Source of the DNA: Stenotrophomonas rhizophila | GTDB taxonomy: Bacteria > Pseudomonadota > Gammaproteobacteria > Xanthomonadales > Xanthomonadaceae | DNA: 64,000 nucleotides | NCBI RefSeq assembly: GCF_003751305.1 | Contig: NZ_RJKV01000001.1 | Coordinates: 1,407,586 to 1,471,585, forward strand | Direction of reading: 5' to 3' | Shown: piece by piece, positions 63,180-64,000 of the stretch | Layout: each line of letters starts with the position of its first letter | How positions within the stretch are numbered: position 1 is the first letter of the stretch | The notes under the pieces: generated by a model | The model's database searches: none | Told to the model about the DNA's origin: nothing | Seen by the model: only the letters and a program-made list of their open reading frames with translations | Program-made: the position numbers and the translations under genes

Positions 63180-64000
63180 TCACTCCGTGAGCGCGAATGC
63201 GCGCCGCCACTCGCGCGGGCTGACCTGGAATGCCCGGTTGAAGCTCTGGCGGAACGATACCGCCGAGCGGAAGCCGGATTGCTCCGCCACTTGATCGATC
63301 GACAGCGAGGTGGATTCAAGCAGGTCCTTGGCCCTGCGCAGGCGCTCGGCATCCAGCCAGCCGCCGACCGTCATGCCGGTCGCCTTGAGGAAGCGACGGG
63401 TAAACGTCCGCCGGCTCATGGCCACCTTTTCGGCGAGTTCATCCAATGAATGGTCCCGCTGCAGGTCTTCGCGCATGTAGTCGAGCAACCGGCTCAACAG
63501 TGCATCCTGCGGCGATGCCGGCATCGGCTGGTCGATGTATTGGGACTGGCCGCCCTCGCGATGGGGAGGCAGCACCATGATGCGGGCGATTCTGTTGGCA
63601 TGGCGCGCGCCACAGAGTTTGCGAACCAGATACATGCAGCAGTCCAATGCCGCACCGGTGCCGGCCGACGTCACGATTCGGTCTTCGTCGACGTACAGGG
63701 CATTCATGTCCAGGCTGACGTCTGGGAAACGCCCGTGGAAATCGGCCTCGGCCAGCCAGTGCGTTGCGGCCACGTGCCCGTCCAGCAATCCTGCATAGGC
63801 CAGCGCATAGGCGCCATAGCAGAGACCGACGACATGCGCACCCCGGCGATGTGCTGCGATCAGCCGGTCGGTCAGGCCCGCGCTCGGGGCGAGGTGCAGA
63901 TCCGCCCACCCCGGGACGATCACTACATCTGCCTGGTCAAGCAGTTCCAGCCCCCCGTGGGGCGTTACACCCACCTGCCCGCCCGATAAGATGACGTCCG
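63180..64000 (-). CDS. GlxA-type AraC-family regulator (5' end cut by window)
   Basis: The frame stays open to base 64000, upstream of the first in-frame GTG at 63974, so the N-terminus lies outside the window. The visible part has a DJ-1/PfpI-like domain (DVVIVPGWADLH, VVGLCYGAYALA, IVTSAGTGAALDCCMYLV) and then a C-terminal AraC double helix-turn-helix (SLDELAEKVAMSRRTFTRRF, SIDQVAEQSGFRSAVSFRQSFNRAF). GlxA-type proteins are usually activators. It converges on the PepSY gene with a 24-bp gap. Its targets are unknown; the nearby metal operon or peptide regulon are possible but unproven. Confidence 0.88.
   Translation of the reverse strand, partial: DVILSGGQVGVTPHGGLELLDQADVVIVPGWADLHLAPSAGLTDRLIAAHRRGAHVVGLCYGAYALAYAGLLDGHVAATHWLAEADFHGRFPDVSLDMNALYVDEDRIVTSAGTGAALDCCMYLVRKLCGARHANRIARIMVLPPHREGGQSQYIDQPMPASPQDALLSRLLDYMREDLQRDHSLDELAEKVAMSRRTFTRRFLKATGMTVGGWLDAERLRRAKDLLESTSLSIDQVAEQSGFRSAVSFRQSFNRAFQVSPREWRRAFALTE

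Noticed and set aside
1..64000. CRISPR arrays, tRNA or rRNA genes, transposases or integrases
   Set aside because: No regular direct repeats, no tRNA-like cloverleaf sequence, and no DDE or recombinase motifs were noticed on either strand.

Overview
The window is high-GC, densely coded Gammaproteobacterial DNA. The gene content fits the family Xanthomonadaceae, most likely Stenotrophomonas, Xanthomonas or a close relative. The main clues are the TonB-Xanth-Caul type receptor, LacI/XylR control through a 14-bp xyl-box-like palindrome, and receptor loci carrying SapC, cupin-like and tryptophan-halogenase-like genes. I saw no rRNA, tRNA, CRISPR array or insertion sequence. Both window ends cut a gene.

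Region 1 (1-4934) is the right-hand part of a ribosomally made, post-translationally modified peptide (RiPP) locus. It holds the C-terminal SPASM end of a radical SAM maturase, a stand-alone HExxH-type peptide hydroxylase candidate, a very short HlyD-like adaptor, a C39-peptidase ABC exporter and an unrecognised 206-aa protein. No precursor peptide is visible, so it is probably upstream of base 1. Region 2 (5102-9193) holds a Sad/YneI-like aldehyde dehydrogenase, a membrane-anchored PQQ-type sugar dehydrogenase and a duplicated TerB-like plus BRCT protein.

Region 3 (9417-31452) is a xylan/xylo-oligosaccharide utilisation locus. A five-gene minus-strand operon encodes GH67 alpha-glucuronidase, GH43, GH3, a sugar symporter fused to a GH43 enzyme, and aldose 1-epimerase, all overlapping or coupled. 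A second minus-strand block runs TonB receptor, SapC, cupin-like oxygenase, halogenase-like flavoprotein, xylB, xylA. Two paralogous LacI regulators flank these blocks. Near-identical perfect or near-perfect palindromes lie upstream of the receptor and of xylB. Together they describe a route of outer-membrane import, periplasmic trimming, symport, cytoplasmic trimming and isomerisation/phosphorylation of xylose.

Region 4 (31382-47387) is mixed: a small membrane protein, an aldehyde dehydrogenase next to an acetolactate-synthase-like enzyme, a DUF6708-like membrane protein, a 1574-aa autotransporter, an amidohydrolase coupled to a metal-ligand-poor M19 dipeptidase-like protein, a Coq7-like protein, a lipoprotein and an L,D-transpeptidase. 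Region 5 (47526-51006) is a siderophore-type TonB receptor, a PepSY reductase-like protein and a 41-aa membrane protein, with a Fur-box-like site in front and a good terminator behind.

Region 6 (51018-58979) looks like a regulon for D-amino-acid or peptide scavenging. It contains a TonB receptor, a dipeptide epimerase, a serine hydrolase, a D-aminoacylase-like amidohydrolase and an alpha/beta hydrolase. Three transcription units each start at a closely similar promoter in which inverted repeats flank the -10 region. Region 7 (59045-64000) is a metal-related DUF2946, TonB receptor and PepSY operon, then a GlxA-type AraC regulator cut by the window end.
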